DNA of 64,000 nucleotides. Origin: Scylla paramamosain (taxonomy: Eukaryota; Arthropoda; Malacostraca; Decapoda; Portunidae). Under the pieces are notes generated by a model. That model had not been told where the DNA came from. It did not search any database and saw only the letters and a program-made list of their open reading frames with translations. Made by a program: the position numbers and the translations under genes. Shown here piece after piece: positions 33,613 to 48,121 of the stretch (its first letter is position 1; every line of letters starts with the position of its first letter). The stretch spans positions 6,312,501 to 6,376,500 of the forward strand of contig NC_087158.1 in NCBI RefSeq assembly GCF_035594125.1, written 5' to 3'.

Positions 33613-34317
33613 CACTGTAAAATGGTTCTTTTTCAGGTCCCTTCAATAAACCTTGCATGTCACTAGGTCATGGACCATGCTTCTATGAAAAGGCACAGAT
33701 CAATGCCTCTTATGAAAGAGCACAGAGTTGATCAGGAATGAAAAAAGAAAAACTTAACTGACTTTGGAATCAAATATCTAAACTACATCTCTGTAAAAAA
33801 GATAGGGAGACTGAAAGAAATTTTATTGGAAAACATTCTATACAACATGGACAACCAAGGTCATGTGACCTTCTTAACATAACTCCTCCTATCAAATCAC
33901 AATCTAAAAGCTTAAACACCTGATACCTTGAGCCTCCTACACACATTATGAACAGATGGTTCCCAGCCTTTTTTTTAGGAGATTAGTACAATGCCATGTT
34001 AACCTTCACATTATCATCCAAACATCAATTTAAAAAGCTAAATACTTATCAAGTGAATTTACACATGCTTCAACACTCAAATACAGAATCCTGCACACAA
34101 ACTTGACATGCCTTTGACAACTTTTTTATTGTCATATAAGAGAAATAATAACTCACCACCTCATTTCCTTTCCTCTTTTTTGCTTAGTGTTTTGAGGACA
34201 TGCTGCCATACATACATAGCAAAACACAAGTACAAAAATTAAGAGTGAAACATTGTGAAAACAAGGAATAAATATGTTTCATGTGACAGCATAGGAAGTG
34301 AAGCACAAGAAGTACAA
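33613..34317. other. Unassigned stretch
   Basis: Unique-looking AT-rich DNA beyond the duplicated arm. No gene, splice-bounded frame or repeat recognised. Confidence 0.5.
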
Positions 34318-34500
34318 GTGGCTAGGTGTACAGGCCACACACCTACCTGGCTTGGTCTCAGGTTCAACACCCAGGCTTGGAGGGCACGGCGGCCATGCCT
34401 GCTGCTAATGACCTGGCCTGTATCTGGTTCATTCGGGCTTCATCCTCAGCCATCAAAAGCTTGTTGTTGATAATTCTGTGCCATCACCAGGAAATGGAAC
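34318..34500 (+). repeat. Possible tRNA-derived SINE
   Basis: GTGGCTAGGTGTACAGG resembles an A box, and about 40 nt later CAGGTTCAACACCCAGGC resembles a B box. The block is GC-richer than its flanks. The overlapping frames 34255-34541 differ in frame and lack domains, so a SINE explains the block better than a gene. Confidence 0.35.
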
Positions 34501-35028
34501 AGAAGGAAAGGGGAGGTGAAGAGAAAAAAGACAGTGGGTAAGGATATAAGAACTTCTGAAAATATGCAATAAAGGGAGAATGGAAAAAGGAAGATGAAAA
34601 TGAAATTTAGGAGATTACAAGGAGGTTGGTGGGTTCCCCTTGTTACTAATACTGTACATACTGTATATGGATGAATAAAGCTACAAAATATCTTTTATCT
34701 TGCCTCCTTAAAAAAAAGTCAATACTGACCTTCATTAGCATCCTTAAAAATTTCATCAGATACAAAACAAAACTGCTGTTATAGTGACTTAAACACTCCA
34801 TATCATCTGTCAGCCCCTGCAGGCTCCACACTGAATAAAAGGGTCACACCTGTCAGTACAGCAGTCATGTGAACCTTTATGACTTGTCTCACAGTACTTG
34901 CACACAACCAAAATATATAAATGACCACATATTTTACACTTCCCTCAGCTTGTTAAGTGTGGTTCAACAGCCCCCACAACAAATGATCTGTCTCATTGTA
35001 GCAACAGCATGTCTTTATCAACTGCACA

Positions 35029-35031
<3 letters not shown>
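34501..35031. other. Unassigned stretch
   Basis: AT-rich DNA with no recognised feature. The frames 34646-34831 and 34869-35132 are not convincing. Confidence 0.5.

Positions 35032-35101
<70 letters not shown>
35032..35101. repeat. (CA)n microsatellite
   Basis: About 70 bp of perfect CA repeat. Confidence 0.98.
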
Positions 35102-35678
<577 letters not shown>

Positions 35679-35835
35679 CTGGTCATGATGACGAAAAAAA
35701 TTAATCATGATAACTGATAAATCGGTAACAATAACCTTATCAGTGATGACTGATAATTGGCAATAAATTTATTGCCCAATAACCAATAACTGATAAATTG
35801 ATAAATCTAAAATTCCAATACCACCGATAATAATG
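35679..35835. repeat. Short degenerate repeat at the island/satellite boundary
   Basis: The phrase AACTGATAAAT and variants (ATAACCAATAACTGATAAAT) recur six or so times. The satellite starts immediately afterwards at ATGAGTGTTTTTGAGC. Confidence 0.6.
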
Positions 35836-38800
35836 AGTGTTTTTGAGCTTGTTACCTATAAAAAACATAAAAATTGATGCAAAGCACTCTATAATGGGAA
35901 AGAAAAGGACATTGCAAGAAAAGTGTATAATGAGTGTTTTATAGTTCAAAAGAACCACAAGGCAAATAATACAAAAACTAGTGTATATGAAGAAGTTTCG
36001 TAGATACCAAAATGCTGAAACTCAAGAACAACACTCTTAATTGAGAAACAGAACAATTTTACTAAATGTGTGTATTTTGAGTGCTTTTCACATTCTTAGT
36101 TACCAAAACCCCAAATTGCATGCGAAGCCAGCTTTATGTGGGAAAAAAATGACATTACCAGAAAAAAATGTCTTTTGAGTGTTTTTGAGCGTGTTAGGCA
36201 ATAAAGCACTAAAAAGGAGGGCAATCACATTATATTGGAATAAAACCAATTTTTAATAAGAACTTGCCTTTAAGTCTTTTTGAGCTCCTTATATACCAAA
36301 ACACTAAAACGCATGCAAAATACACTTTATGGTGAAAAAGAATAACATTACCAAAAACATGTATTTTTAGTGTTTTTGATCATGTTACCAATATAAACGC
36401 TTAAATGACATTACCAGAAAAATGTCTTTTAAGTGTTTTTGAGCGTGATATGCAACAAAGCACTAAAAAGCAGAAAAATCACACAACTTGGGAATAAAAC
36501 CAACTTTTACGAAGAACTTGCCTTTAAGTGTTTTTTAAACTCCTTACATACCAAAACGCTAAAACGCATGTAAAACAGCCTTTATGGAGAAACAGAATAA
36601 CTACCAAAAATATGTATTTTGAGTGTTTTTGATCATGTTACTTATAAAAACGCTTAAATACATGTAAAGGACCCTATGTTTGTATAAGAAAAGGACATTA
36701 AGAAAATCGTGTATTATGAGTGTTTTTAAGTTCCTTAAGTACCAAAAAGCTAAAACACACAAATAACACTTTATAGAGAAAAAAAAAAAAATTGTTATTC
36801 ATCTTCATAGGTACCAAAATTCTGGAAAAATTCAGGGAAAATTTTGTAAAAAAAAATAATTATAAAAAAAATAATTTTAGCTTTTTTTTCCGGAGTTACG
36901 TACCAAACCCTGAAGTGCATGCAAAGCCACCTATATGGACAAATTATTCGATTTTACCAGAAACCTGTCTTTTGAGTGTTTTTTTTTTTCAGCAATTTCA
37001 ACAATATTACTGAAAATGTGTCTTTTCATTGATTTACGTAGAAAAACGCTAAAACGGATGCAAACCAACCAATATGAAGAAATAGAATAACATTACCAAA
37101 AAGATATATTTTGATGTGTTTTTGAGCTTGTCACCTACAAAAAAAATGCGAAAATGGATGAAACGCACTCTATATTAGGAAAGAAAAGGACATTACGAGA
37201 AACGTGTATAATGAGTGTTTTACAGTTTCACAAGAACCACAAGGCAAAAAACTCAAAAACTCGTGTACATAAAAAAGTTTCTTACATACCAAAATGCTGA
37301 ATCTCATGAATAACACTTTTAATTAAGAAAAAGAACAACCTTACTAAATGCCTGTATTTTGAGTGTTTTTCACATTCTTAGTTACCAAAACCCCAAATTC
37401 CATGCGAAACTAGCTTTATGTGGGAAAAAAAAAATATTACCAGAAAATGTCTTTCGAGTGTTTTTGAGCGTGTTAGGCAATAAACCACTATAAAGCAGGG
37501 CAATCACATTACATGGGAATAAAGCCAACTTTTACCAGGAACTTGCCTTTAGGTGTTTTTGAGCTCATTACATACCAAAACGCTAAAACGCATGCAAAAC
37601 ACCTTTTATGGAGAAACAGAATAACATTACCAAAAATATGTATTTTAAGTGTTTTTGATCATGTTATCTATAAAAACGCTTAAATACATGCAAAGAAAGT
37701 TATGTTTTGGAAACGAAAGGACATTACGAGAAATATGTATTATGAGTGTTTTTTTAGTACCAAAAAGCTAAAACCTACAAATAACACTCATTATTTAGAA
37801 AAATAAATAAATAAAAAAAAAAATTGGATTTTGTTTTTTTTTGTTATTCATCTTCAAAGGTACCGAGATTCCAAAATTCTGGGAAAATTCCGGGCTATTA
37901 TATGATAAAAGAAAATTATCAAAAAAGTTAATTTTAGCTTTATTTTCGGACTGTTATATACCAAACCCTAAAGTGCATGCAAAGCCTCCTATATGAGGAA
38001 ATTAAACGACCTTAAAAGAAATCTGTCTTTTGAGTGTTTTTCAGAATGTTAGGCACCAAAACGATAAATAAATAAGGAACTCACTCTATATGGGAATCCA
38101 AACAAAACTACTGAAAACGTGTCTTCTCAGTGTTTTACGTAGAAAAACGCTAAAAGGGATGCAAACCAACCAATTAAAAAAAAAAAAGAAAAACATTACC
38201 AAAAAGGTATATTTTGAGTGTTTTTGAGCTTGTTACCTACAAAAAACGCGAAAATTGATGCAAAGCACTCTATATTAGGAAATAAAAGGACATTGCAAGA
38301 AAAGTGTATAATGAGTGTTTTATAGTTCAAAAGAACCAAAAGGCAAAAAAACGCAAAAACTTGTGGATATGGAGAAGTTTCCTAGATACCAAAATGCTGA
38401 AACTCATGAATAACATTCCTAATTGAGAAACAGAACAACCTTACTAAATGCGTGTATTTTGAGAGCTTTTCACATTCTTAGTTACCAAAGCCTCAAATTG
38501 CATGCAAAACCAGCTTTATGTAAGAAAAAAATGACATTACCAGAAAAAAGTCTTTTGAGTGTTTTTGAGCCTGATAGGCAATAAAGCGCTAAAAAGCAGG
38601 GCAATCACATTACATTTGAATAAAACCAATTTTTAATAAGAACTTGCCTTTAAGTCTTTTTGAGCTCCTTATATACCAAAACACTAAAACGCATGCAAAA
38701 TACACTTTATGGTGAAACAGAATAAAATTATCAAAAACATGTATCTTGAGTATTTTTGATCATATTATCTATAAAAACGCTTAAATACATGCAAAGAACC

Positions 38801-41800
38801 TTATGTTTGGGAAACAAAAGGACATTACGAGAAACTTATATTATGAGAGTTTTTAAGTTTAAGTACCAAAAATCTAAAAACCACTCTTTATTTAGAAAAA
38901 AAATAAAAAAAAAAAAATAAAAAAATAAAAAAAAATAGAATTTATTTTTTTTTGTTATTCATCTTCATAGGTACCGAAATCCCAAAATTCTGGGAAAATT
39001 CAAAGCAATTATATGATAAGAGAATATTATCAAAAAAGTTGATTTTAGCTGTTTTTTTTCGGACTGTTATGTACCAAACCCTAAACTGCATGCAAAGCCT
39101 CCTATATAAGGAAATTAAACGACCTTACCAGAAATCTGTCTTTTGAGTGTTTTTCAGCATGTTAAGCACCAAAATGATAAATAATAAGGAACTCACTTTA
39201 TATGGGAATCCAAAACAAAATTACTGAAAACGTGTGTTCCCAATGTTTTACGTAGAAAAACGCTAAAATGGATGCAAACCAACCAATATCAAGAAATAGA
39301 AAAAACATTACCAAAAAGGTATATTTTGAGTGTTTTGAGCTTGTTACCTACAAAAAAAACGCTAAAATTGATACAAAGCACTCTATATTGGGAAACAAAG
39401 GGACATTGCTATAAAAGTGTATAATGAATGTATTATAGTTCAAAAGAACAACAAGGCAAAAAACGCAAAAACTCGTGTATATGGAGAAGTTTCCTAGATA
39501 CCAAAATGCTGAAACTCATGAATAACACTCTTAATTGAGAAGCAGAACAACCTTACCAAATTCATGTATTTTGAGTGTTTTTCATATTCTTAGTTACCAA
39601 AAACCCAAATTTCATGCGAAACCAGATTTATGTGGGAAAACATGACATTTCCAGAAAAATGTCTTTTGAGTGTTTTTGATCGTGATAGGCAATAAAGCAC
39701 TAAAAAGCAGGGCAATCACTTTTCATTGGAATAAAATCAATTTTTACCAAGAACTTGCCTTAAATGTTTTTGAGCTCCTTATATACCAAACCGCTAAAAC
39801 GCAGCCAAAACAAACTTTATGGAGAAACAGAATAACATTACCAAAACCATGTAATTTTGGTGATATTTATCATGTTATCTATAAAAAAGCTTAAATACAT
39901 GCAAAGAACACTATGTTTGGGAAACAAAAGGACATTACGAGAAACGTGTATTATGAGTGTTTTTTTTTTAAGTTCCTTAAGTACCAAAAAGCTAAAACCC
40001 ACAAATAACACTCTTTATTTAGAAAATAAAAACAAAAAATAGGATTTTTTTTTTCATCTTCATAGGTACCGAGATGCCAAAATTCTGGAAAAATTCAGGA
40101 AAATTATATGAACAAAAGAATATTATCAAAAAAGTTAATTTTAGCTTTTTTTTCGGACTGTTATGTACCAAACCCTAAAGTGCATGCAAAGCCTCCTATA
40201 TGAGGAAATTAAACGACCTTACCAGAAATCTGTCTTTTGAGTGTTTTTCAGCATGTTAGGCACCAAAACGATGAATAATAAGGAACTCACTCTATATGGG
40301 AATCCAAAACAAAATTACTGAAAATGTATCTTCTCAGTGTTTTACGTAGAAAAACGCAAAAACTCGTGTATATAAAGAAGTTTCTTCGATTCCGAAATGC
40401 TGAAACTCATGAATAACAATCTTAATTGAGAAACAGAACAACCTTAGGAAATGCCTGTATTTTGAGTGTTTTCCGTATTCTTAGTTAGCAATACCCAAAA
40501 TAGCATAAGAAACTAGCTTTATGAGGGAAAAAAATGACATTAACAGAAGTGTCTTTTAATTGGTTTTTAGCGTGTTAGGCAATGAAGTACTAAAAAGCAG
40601 GGCAATCACATTACATGGGAATAAAACCAACTTTTACCAAAAACTTGCCAATATGTGTTTTTGAGCTCCATACATACCAAACCGCTAAAACGCATGGAAA
40701 ACAAACTTTATGGAGTAACAGAATAACATTACCAAAAACCTGTATTTTGAGTGTTTTTGATAATGTTATCTATAAAAACGCTTAAATACATGCAAAGAAC
40801 CTTATGTTTGGGAAACGTAAGGACATTACGAGAAACGTGTATTATGAGTGTTTTTAAGTTCCTTAACTAACAGAAAGCTAAAACCCACAAATAACACTCG
40901 TTATTTAGAAAAAAATAAAAAAATAAAAAAATAAATAAGTATAAGTATTTTCTTTCTTTTTTTTTTTTTTTGTTATTCACCTTCATAGGTACCGAGATGC
41001 CAAAATTCTGGGAAAAATTGGGGCATTATATAATAAGAAATTTATATCATAAAGTTGATATTAGCTTTTTTTTCGGACAGTTATGTACCAAACACTAAAG
41101 TGCATGCAAAGCCTCCCATATGAGGAAATTAAACGACCTTACCAGAAATCTGTGTTTTAAGTGTTTTTCAGCATGTTCGGCACCAAAACGATAAATAATG
41201 AAGAACTCACTCTATATGGCAAACCAAAACAAAATTACTGAAAACGTGTCTTCTCAGTGTTTTACGAAGAAAAACGCTAAAACGGATGTAAACCAACCAA
41301 TATCAAGAAGAAGAAAAACATTACAAAAAAGGTATATTTTGAGTGTTTTTGAGCTTGTTACCTACAAAAAAAAAAAACGCGAAAATTGATACAAAGCACT
41401 CTATATTGGGAAACAAAGGGACATTGCAAGAAAAGTGTATAATGAATGTTTTATAGTTCAAAAGAACCACAAGCCAAAAAACGCAAAAACTCCTGTATAT
41501 GGAGGAGTTTCCTAGATACCAAAATGCTTAAACTCATGAATAACACTCTTAATTAAGAAACAGAACAACTTTACTAAATGCGTGTATTTTGAGTGCTTTT
41601 CACATTCTTAGTTACCAAAATCCCAAATTGTATGTGAAACTAGCTTTATGTGGGAAAAAAATGACATTACCAGAAAAGTGTCTTTTGAGTGTTTTTGAGC
41701 GTGATAAGCAATAAAGCACTAAAAAGCAGGGAAATCACTTTACATGGAAATAAAATCAATTTTTACCAAGAACTTGCCTTTAAGTGTTTTGAGCTCCTTA

Positions 41801-44800
41801 TATACCAAAACGCTAAAACGCATGGAAAACACACTTTATGGAGAAAGAGAATAACATTACCAAAAACATATATTTTGAGTGTTTTTGATCATGTTACCAA
41901 TAAAAACACTTAAATACATGCAAAGAACCCTATTTTTGGGAAACTAAAAGACATTACGAGAAATGTGTATTATCAGTGTTATTAAGATCTTTACCAAAAA
42001 GCTAAAAGCCAGAAATAACACTCTTTATTGAGAAAAAAATAAATAAAAATAAATAAATAAAAAAATACGATATTTTTTTTCTTTTTTTTCATCTTCACAG
42101 GTACCGAGATGCCAAAATTTGGGCAAAATTCAGGAAATTATGAGTCAATTATCAAAAAAGTTAATTTTAGCTTTTTTTTCGTACTGTTATGTACCAAACC
42201 CTAAAGAGCATGCAAAGCCACCTATATGGGGAAATTAAACGTCTTTGCCAGAAAACTGTCTTATGAGTGTTTTTCAGCTTGTTAGGCACCCTAACGGTAA
42301 ATAAGCAAGTCATTCTATATGGGAATCTAAAACAAAATTACTGAAAAAGTGTCTTTTCGGTGTTTTACGTAGAAAAACGCTAAAACGGATGCAAACCAAC
42401 CAATAAGAAGAAATAAAATAACATTACCAAAAAGGTACATTTTGAGGGTTTTTGAGCTTGTTCCCTACAAAAAACGCGAAAATGGATGCAAAGCACTCCA
42501 TATTGGGAAACAAAAAGACATTACGAGAAACGTGTATGAGTGTCTTATTATTTTTGAGCAAAAGAACTTGTGGTTCACAAGAACCACAAGGCAAAAAATG
42601 CAAAAACTCGTGTATATAAAGAAGTTTCTTAGATACCAAAATGATGAAACTCACGAATAACAGTATTAATTGAGAAACAGAACAACCTTACCAAATGCGT
42701 ATATTTTGAGTGTTTTTCACATTCGTAGCAAAACCCCAAATAGCACGCGAAACTATGTTGGAAAAAGAAATGACATTACTAGAAGTGTCTTTTGAGTGTT
42801 TTTGAGCGTGTTAGGCAATAAATCACAAAAAAAAAAAAAAAAAAAAAAAACAGGGCAATCACATTACATGGGAATAAAATTAACTTTTACCAAGAACTTG
42901 CCTTGAAGTGTTTTTGACCTTACAAACCAAAACGCTAAAAGGCATGCAAAAAACTCCTTTTTGGAGAAGCAGAATAACATTACTAAAAACATGTGTTTTA
43001 AGTGTTTTTAAGTGTTTTTAAGTGTTCCTTAAGTACCAAAACGTTAAAACCCAAAAATAACACTCTTTATAGAGAAAAAAATAAATAAACAAAAAAATAG
43101 CTTTTTTTTTATATTGTTTTTCATAGGTACCAAGATGCCAAAATTCTGCCAAAATTCAGGGAATTTATGTGGAAAAAAGAACATTATCAAAAAAGTTAAT
43201 TATAGCTCTTTTTTTGGATTTTTATGTACCAAACTCTTAAGTGCATGCCATCTATATAAGGAAGTTAAACAACTTTACCAGAAACCTGTCTTTTTAGTGT
43301 TTTTCAGCAGGTTAGACACCAAAACGATAAATAATATGGAAGTCAGTCAATATGTGAATCCAAAACAAAATTACTGAAAACGTGTCTTTTTCTGTGTTTT
43401 ACGTAGAAAAACGCAAAAACGGATGCAAACCAACAAATATGAAGAAATAGAATAACATTACCAAAAAGTGTTTTTGAGCTTTTACCTACAAAAAACGCGC
43501 AAATGGATGGAAAGCACTCTATATTGCGAAGCAAAAGGACATTACGAGAAACGTGTATAATGAGTGTTTTATAGTTTCACAAGAACCACAAGGCAAAAAA
43601 CTCAAAAACTCGTGTATATAAAGAATTTTCTTACATACCAAAACGCTAAAACTCATGAATAACACTTTTAATTGAAAAACAGAACTACCTTACCAAATGT
43701 GTGTATTTTGAGTGTTTTTCACATTCTTACCAAAATCCCAAATTACATGAGAAACTAGCTTTATGTGGGGAAAAAATTACATTACTAGAAAAGTGTCTTT
43801 TGAGTGTTTTTGAGCGTTATATGCAACAAAACACTAAAAAAGCAGAACAATCACATTACACTGGAATAAAACCAAATTTTACGAAGAACTTGCCTTTAAG
43901 TGTTTTTTAACTCCTTACATACCAAAACGCTAAACGCATGGAAAACAACCTTTATGGAGAAACAGAATAACATTACCAAAAACATGTATTTTGAGTGTTT
44001 TTGATAGTGTTACCTATAAAATTGCTTAAATACATGCAAAGAACCCTACGTTTGTGAAACGAAAGGACATTACGAAAATCGTGTATTATGAGTATTTTTA
44101 ATTACTAAAAATCTAAAACCCACAAATAACACTCTTTATAGAGAAAAAAAAATAATAAAAAAAATAGATTTTTTTTTTTTTGTTATTCATCTTTATAGGT
44201 ACCGAGATGCCAAAATTCTGAGAAAATTTAGGGAAATTATGTGAAAAAAAACATAAATTTTAATAATAGCTAATAATTTTAGCTTTTTCCGGAGTTATGT
44301 ACGAAACCCGGAAGTGCATGCAAAGCCACCTATATGGGGAAATTACACGACTTTACAAGAAACGTGTCTTTGGGTGTTTTCAGCAATTTCAACAATATTA
44401 TTGAAAACGTGTCTTTTCAGTTTTAGCGTAGAACGCTAAAACGGATGCAAACCAACCAATATGAAGAAATAGAATAACATTACAAAAAAGTTGAGTGTTT
44501 TTGAGCTTGTTACCTGCAAAAAACGCAAAAATGAATGCAAAGCAGTCTATATTGGGAAACAAAAGGATATTACAAGAAAATTGTATAATGAATGTTTTAA
44601 TAGTTTTCAAGAACCATAAGGCAAAAAACGCAAAAACTCGTGTATATGGAGATTTTTCTTAGATACCAAAATGCTGAAATTCATGAATAACACTCTTAAT
44701 TGAGAAACAGATCAATCTTAGGAAATGAGTGTATTTTGAGTATTTTTCACATTCTTAGTAACCAAAACCCGAAATTATATGCGAAACTAGCTTTATGTTG

Positions 44801-45084
44801 GAAATAAATGACATTACCAGAAAAAAAGTGTCTTTTGAGTGTTTTTGAGCGTGTTAGGCAATAAAGCACAAAAAAGCAGGGCAATGACATTACATAGGAA
44901 AAAAAACAACATTTACCAAGAACTTGTCTTTAAGTGTTTTTCAGCTCCTTACATACTAAAACGCTAAAATGCATGCAAAACACCCTTTATTGAGAAACAA
45001 AATAACATTACGAAAAACATGAATTTTCAGTGTTTTTGATATCTTACGTATAAAAACGCTTAAATACATACAAAGAACCCTATG
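35836..45084 (+). repeat. Higher-order satellite array, central block
   Basis: Units of about 1.1 kb follow one another, marked by the subunit with TAGGTACC(G/A)A at about 36810, 37859, 38970, 40064, 40988, 42100, 43126 and 44198 (spacings 1049, 1111, 1094, 924, 1112, 1026 and 1072). The short spacings are units that lost subunits (near 40350, 43000 and 36400). All frames in the block are non-ATG or short chance frames repeating monomer motifs. Confidence 0.95.
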
Positions 45085-48000
45085 TTTGGGAAACGAAAGG
45101 ACATTACCAAACCCTAAAGTGTATGCAAAGCCACCTACATGAGGAAATTAAACGACTTTACCAGATACCTGTCTTTTGAGTGTTTTTCAGCAAGTTAGGC
45201 ACCAAAACGATAAATAATGTGGAATCTTTATGGGAATCCAAAACAAAATTACTGAAAACGTGTTTTTTTAGTGTTTTACTTAGAAAAACATTAAAACGGA
45301 TGCAAACCAACTAATATGACGAAATAGAATAATATTACTAAAAAGTTATATTTTGAGTGTTTTTGAGCTTGTTACCTACAGAAAACGCGAAAATAATTGC
45401 AAAGCACTCTATATTGGGAAAGAAAAGGACATTACGAGAAACGTGTATAATGAGTGTTTTATAGTTTCACAAGAACCACAAGGCAAAACACGCAAAAACT
45501 CGTGTATATGGAGATGTTTCTTAGATACCAAAATGCTGAAATTCATGAAGAACACTCTTAATTAAGAAACAGAACAACCTTACCAAATGGGTGTATTTTG
45601 AATATTTTTAACATTTTTACTTACTAAAACCCCAAATTGCATGCGAAACTAGCTTTGTGTGAAAAAAAATATATTACCAGAAAAGTGTCTTGAGTTTTTT
45701 GGAGCGTGTTAGGCAATAAAGCACTAAAAAGCAGGGCAATCACATTACATGGGAATAAAACCAACTTTTACCAATAACTAACCTTTAAGTGTTTTTAAGC
45801 TCCTTACATACGAAAACGCTAAAACGCATACAAAACAATTATTTTGAGTCTTTTGTAAGATTGTTAAGTAAAAAACGCCTAAATGAATCGGAAATATCCT
45901 ATATGGGAAAAATTAAGACATCACGAGAAACGTGTATTATGAGTGTTTTTTTTTTTTATTTACTTGGTATCAAAAGGGTAAAACGCATGAAAAACACTCT
46001 ATATGGAGAAACAGAACAATACTGCCAAAAAAAAAACGTGCATTTTGAGTGTTATGACATTGTTAGTTACCAAAAAGCCAAAATTCATGCATAGACCCAT
46101 ATATAGATATATGAAACGACTTTAAAAACGTATGAAAATACCATATATAGAGAAACAGAATACACTAACCAAAAACGTGTATTTTGTGTTTTTTATTTTT
46201 TTTTTTGAGCTTATTATGTACAAAATCGCCTGTCATCAAACAAATCACCCTGCATATGGAAATAAAAAGGACATTACGAGAAATGTTTTTTTTTTTTATT
46301 ATTACTTTCTTAAGTACCAAATCAGTACTTCAATAGTGCTCTGAAGAAAAAGAACAAACTTACCAAAAACGGGTATTTTTTTACATTGATAATTACCAAA
46401 ACGCCAACATGCATGTAAAGCAACCTATATGAAGAAACGAAACGAAATCACTAGAAACTTGTCTTTTGTTATTTTTTGGGCGTGTTAGGCACCAAATCAG
46501 TAAGAAGCAACGAAATCACCCCATAGGGGAATACAAAACAACTTTACTAAAACGTGCCTTTAGAGTTTTTTTTTTTTTTAGGTTCTTACGAACTAAAATG
46601 TCAAAATACATGCAAACACCCTGTTAGGTACCAAAGCAGCAAAAACAACCTATATGAGGAAACGAAAGGACATGACAAAAAACGTGTATTACGAGTTTTT
46701 TTTTTTTTTTTAGCTTCTCAGGTACCAAAACGCAAAAATCGAGAAAGAAAAAAACATTACCAAAATCGTGTAATTTGAATGTTTTTCACATTGTCATGTA
46801 GCAAAACACCATAATGCTTGCTCGCTATACGAGAAAATTAAACAACAATGTAAGAAATGTGTTTTTATGTTTCTCAGCGTGTTAGGCACGAAAACGCTAA
46901 ATAGCATGGAAAGCACCTTATATAGAAATGCAAAATAATAAGCATTTCTTTTAAGTATTTTAAACTTTTTACGTTCCAAAACGCTAAAACACGTGCAACA
47001 AACACGAATAATCTTACCAAACAGAAAAAAAACCTTACCAAAAACTTGTATTTTGAGTCTTTTTGAGTCTGTTACGTACATCATCTTAAAAATGCATGTA
47101 AAGCACCCTGTATGAGGAAACGATAGGACATTACGAGAAACGTGCATTATCAGAGTTTTGAGTCTCTTAGGTACCAAACACTAAACCGCCTGAATGAAAA
47201 TTAAATATATTCTATATCTCTTAATAGAGAAACAGAACATCACCAAAAACGTGTTTTTGAGTGTTTTTTTTTCTTTTTTTATGTATCAAAACGTCAAAAT
47301 ACATACGAAGCATCCTATATAGGTAAATGGAAAGATGTTTGGAGAAACAAGTTTTATTTGTGCTTTTGAGCTTCCTAAGTAAGCTTCCTAAGTACCAAAA
47401 CGCTAAAAAGGATGAATAGCACCCTATATAGAGAAAAAGAACAACATTACCTAAAATCTTTATTTTGAGCGTTTTTCACATTATGTAGCAAAACATCATA
47501 ATGCATGCAGATCCCTATATGAAGAAGGAAAACGATATTACAGGAAACGTGTCTTTTGAGTGTTTACTTGAGTGTTAGGAATCAAAATGCTAAAAAGCAT
47601 TGAAAGCACCCTATTTGGCAATATAAAATAACATTACCAAGAAAGTATCTTTAGAGTGTTTTTCACCTTCTTACATCCGAAATCGCTGAAAAGCATGGAA
47701 AACAACCTTTACGGAGAAACAAATTAACATTAAAAAAACTTGTATTTTGATTGTTTTTGTGCTTGTTAAGTATAAAAGTGCCAATTTACACGCAAAGCAT
47801 CCTACATGCAGAAAAGAAAGGACATTACGAGAAAAGTGTATTATGAGAGATTTTGAGCTTTTTAGGTACCCAGACTCAAAAACACATGATTAGAACTTTA
47901 TATGGAAAAATAACTCAATCGAGAACTTTTGCTTAAACTTTTTTTTCATATTGTTAAGAACCAAAAGACAAAATGCTTTGGAAGCCCCCTTTATCGGGAA

Positions 48001-48121
48001 ACGAAACGACATTGTCATCAACGTGTCTTTTGAGTGTTTTTCAACGTGTTAGACACCAAAACGCTGAAAAGCATGGAAAGCGCTCCATAAAGAAAGCTCC
48101 ATAAAGCGCTCCCTTTATAGA
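45085..48121 (+). repeat. Duplicated satellite block, copy B (canonical then divergent)
   Basis: Nearly identical to 1-3360, but without the about 230 bp corresponding to 22-250 and with a rearranged last 80 bp (CTCCATAAAG repeated near 48085-48110). It ends at the LINE. Confidence 0.9.

Noticed and set aside
34255..34541. Two overlapping 71-aa frames as a gene
   Set aside because: Different frames over the same GC-richer SINE-like block, with no domain and no splice context.
36792..47177. Open frames in the central satellite on both strands
   Set aside because: The same chance frames arise from each repeat unit. There is no ATG-led, splice-bounded or conserved coding frame.
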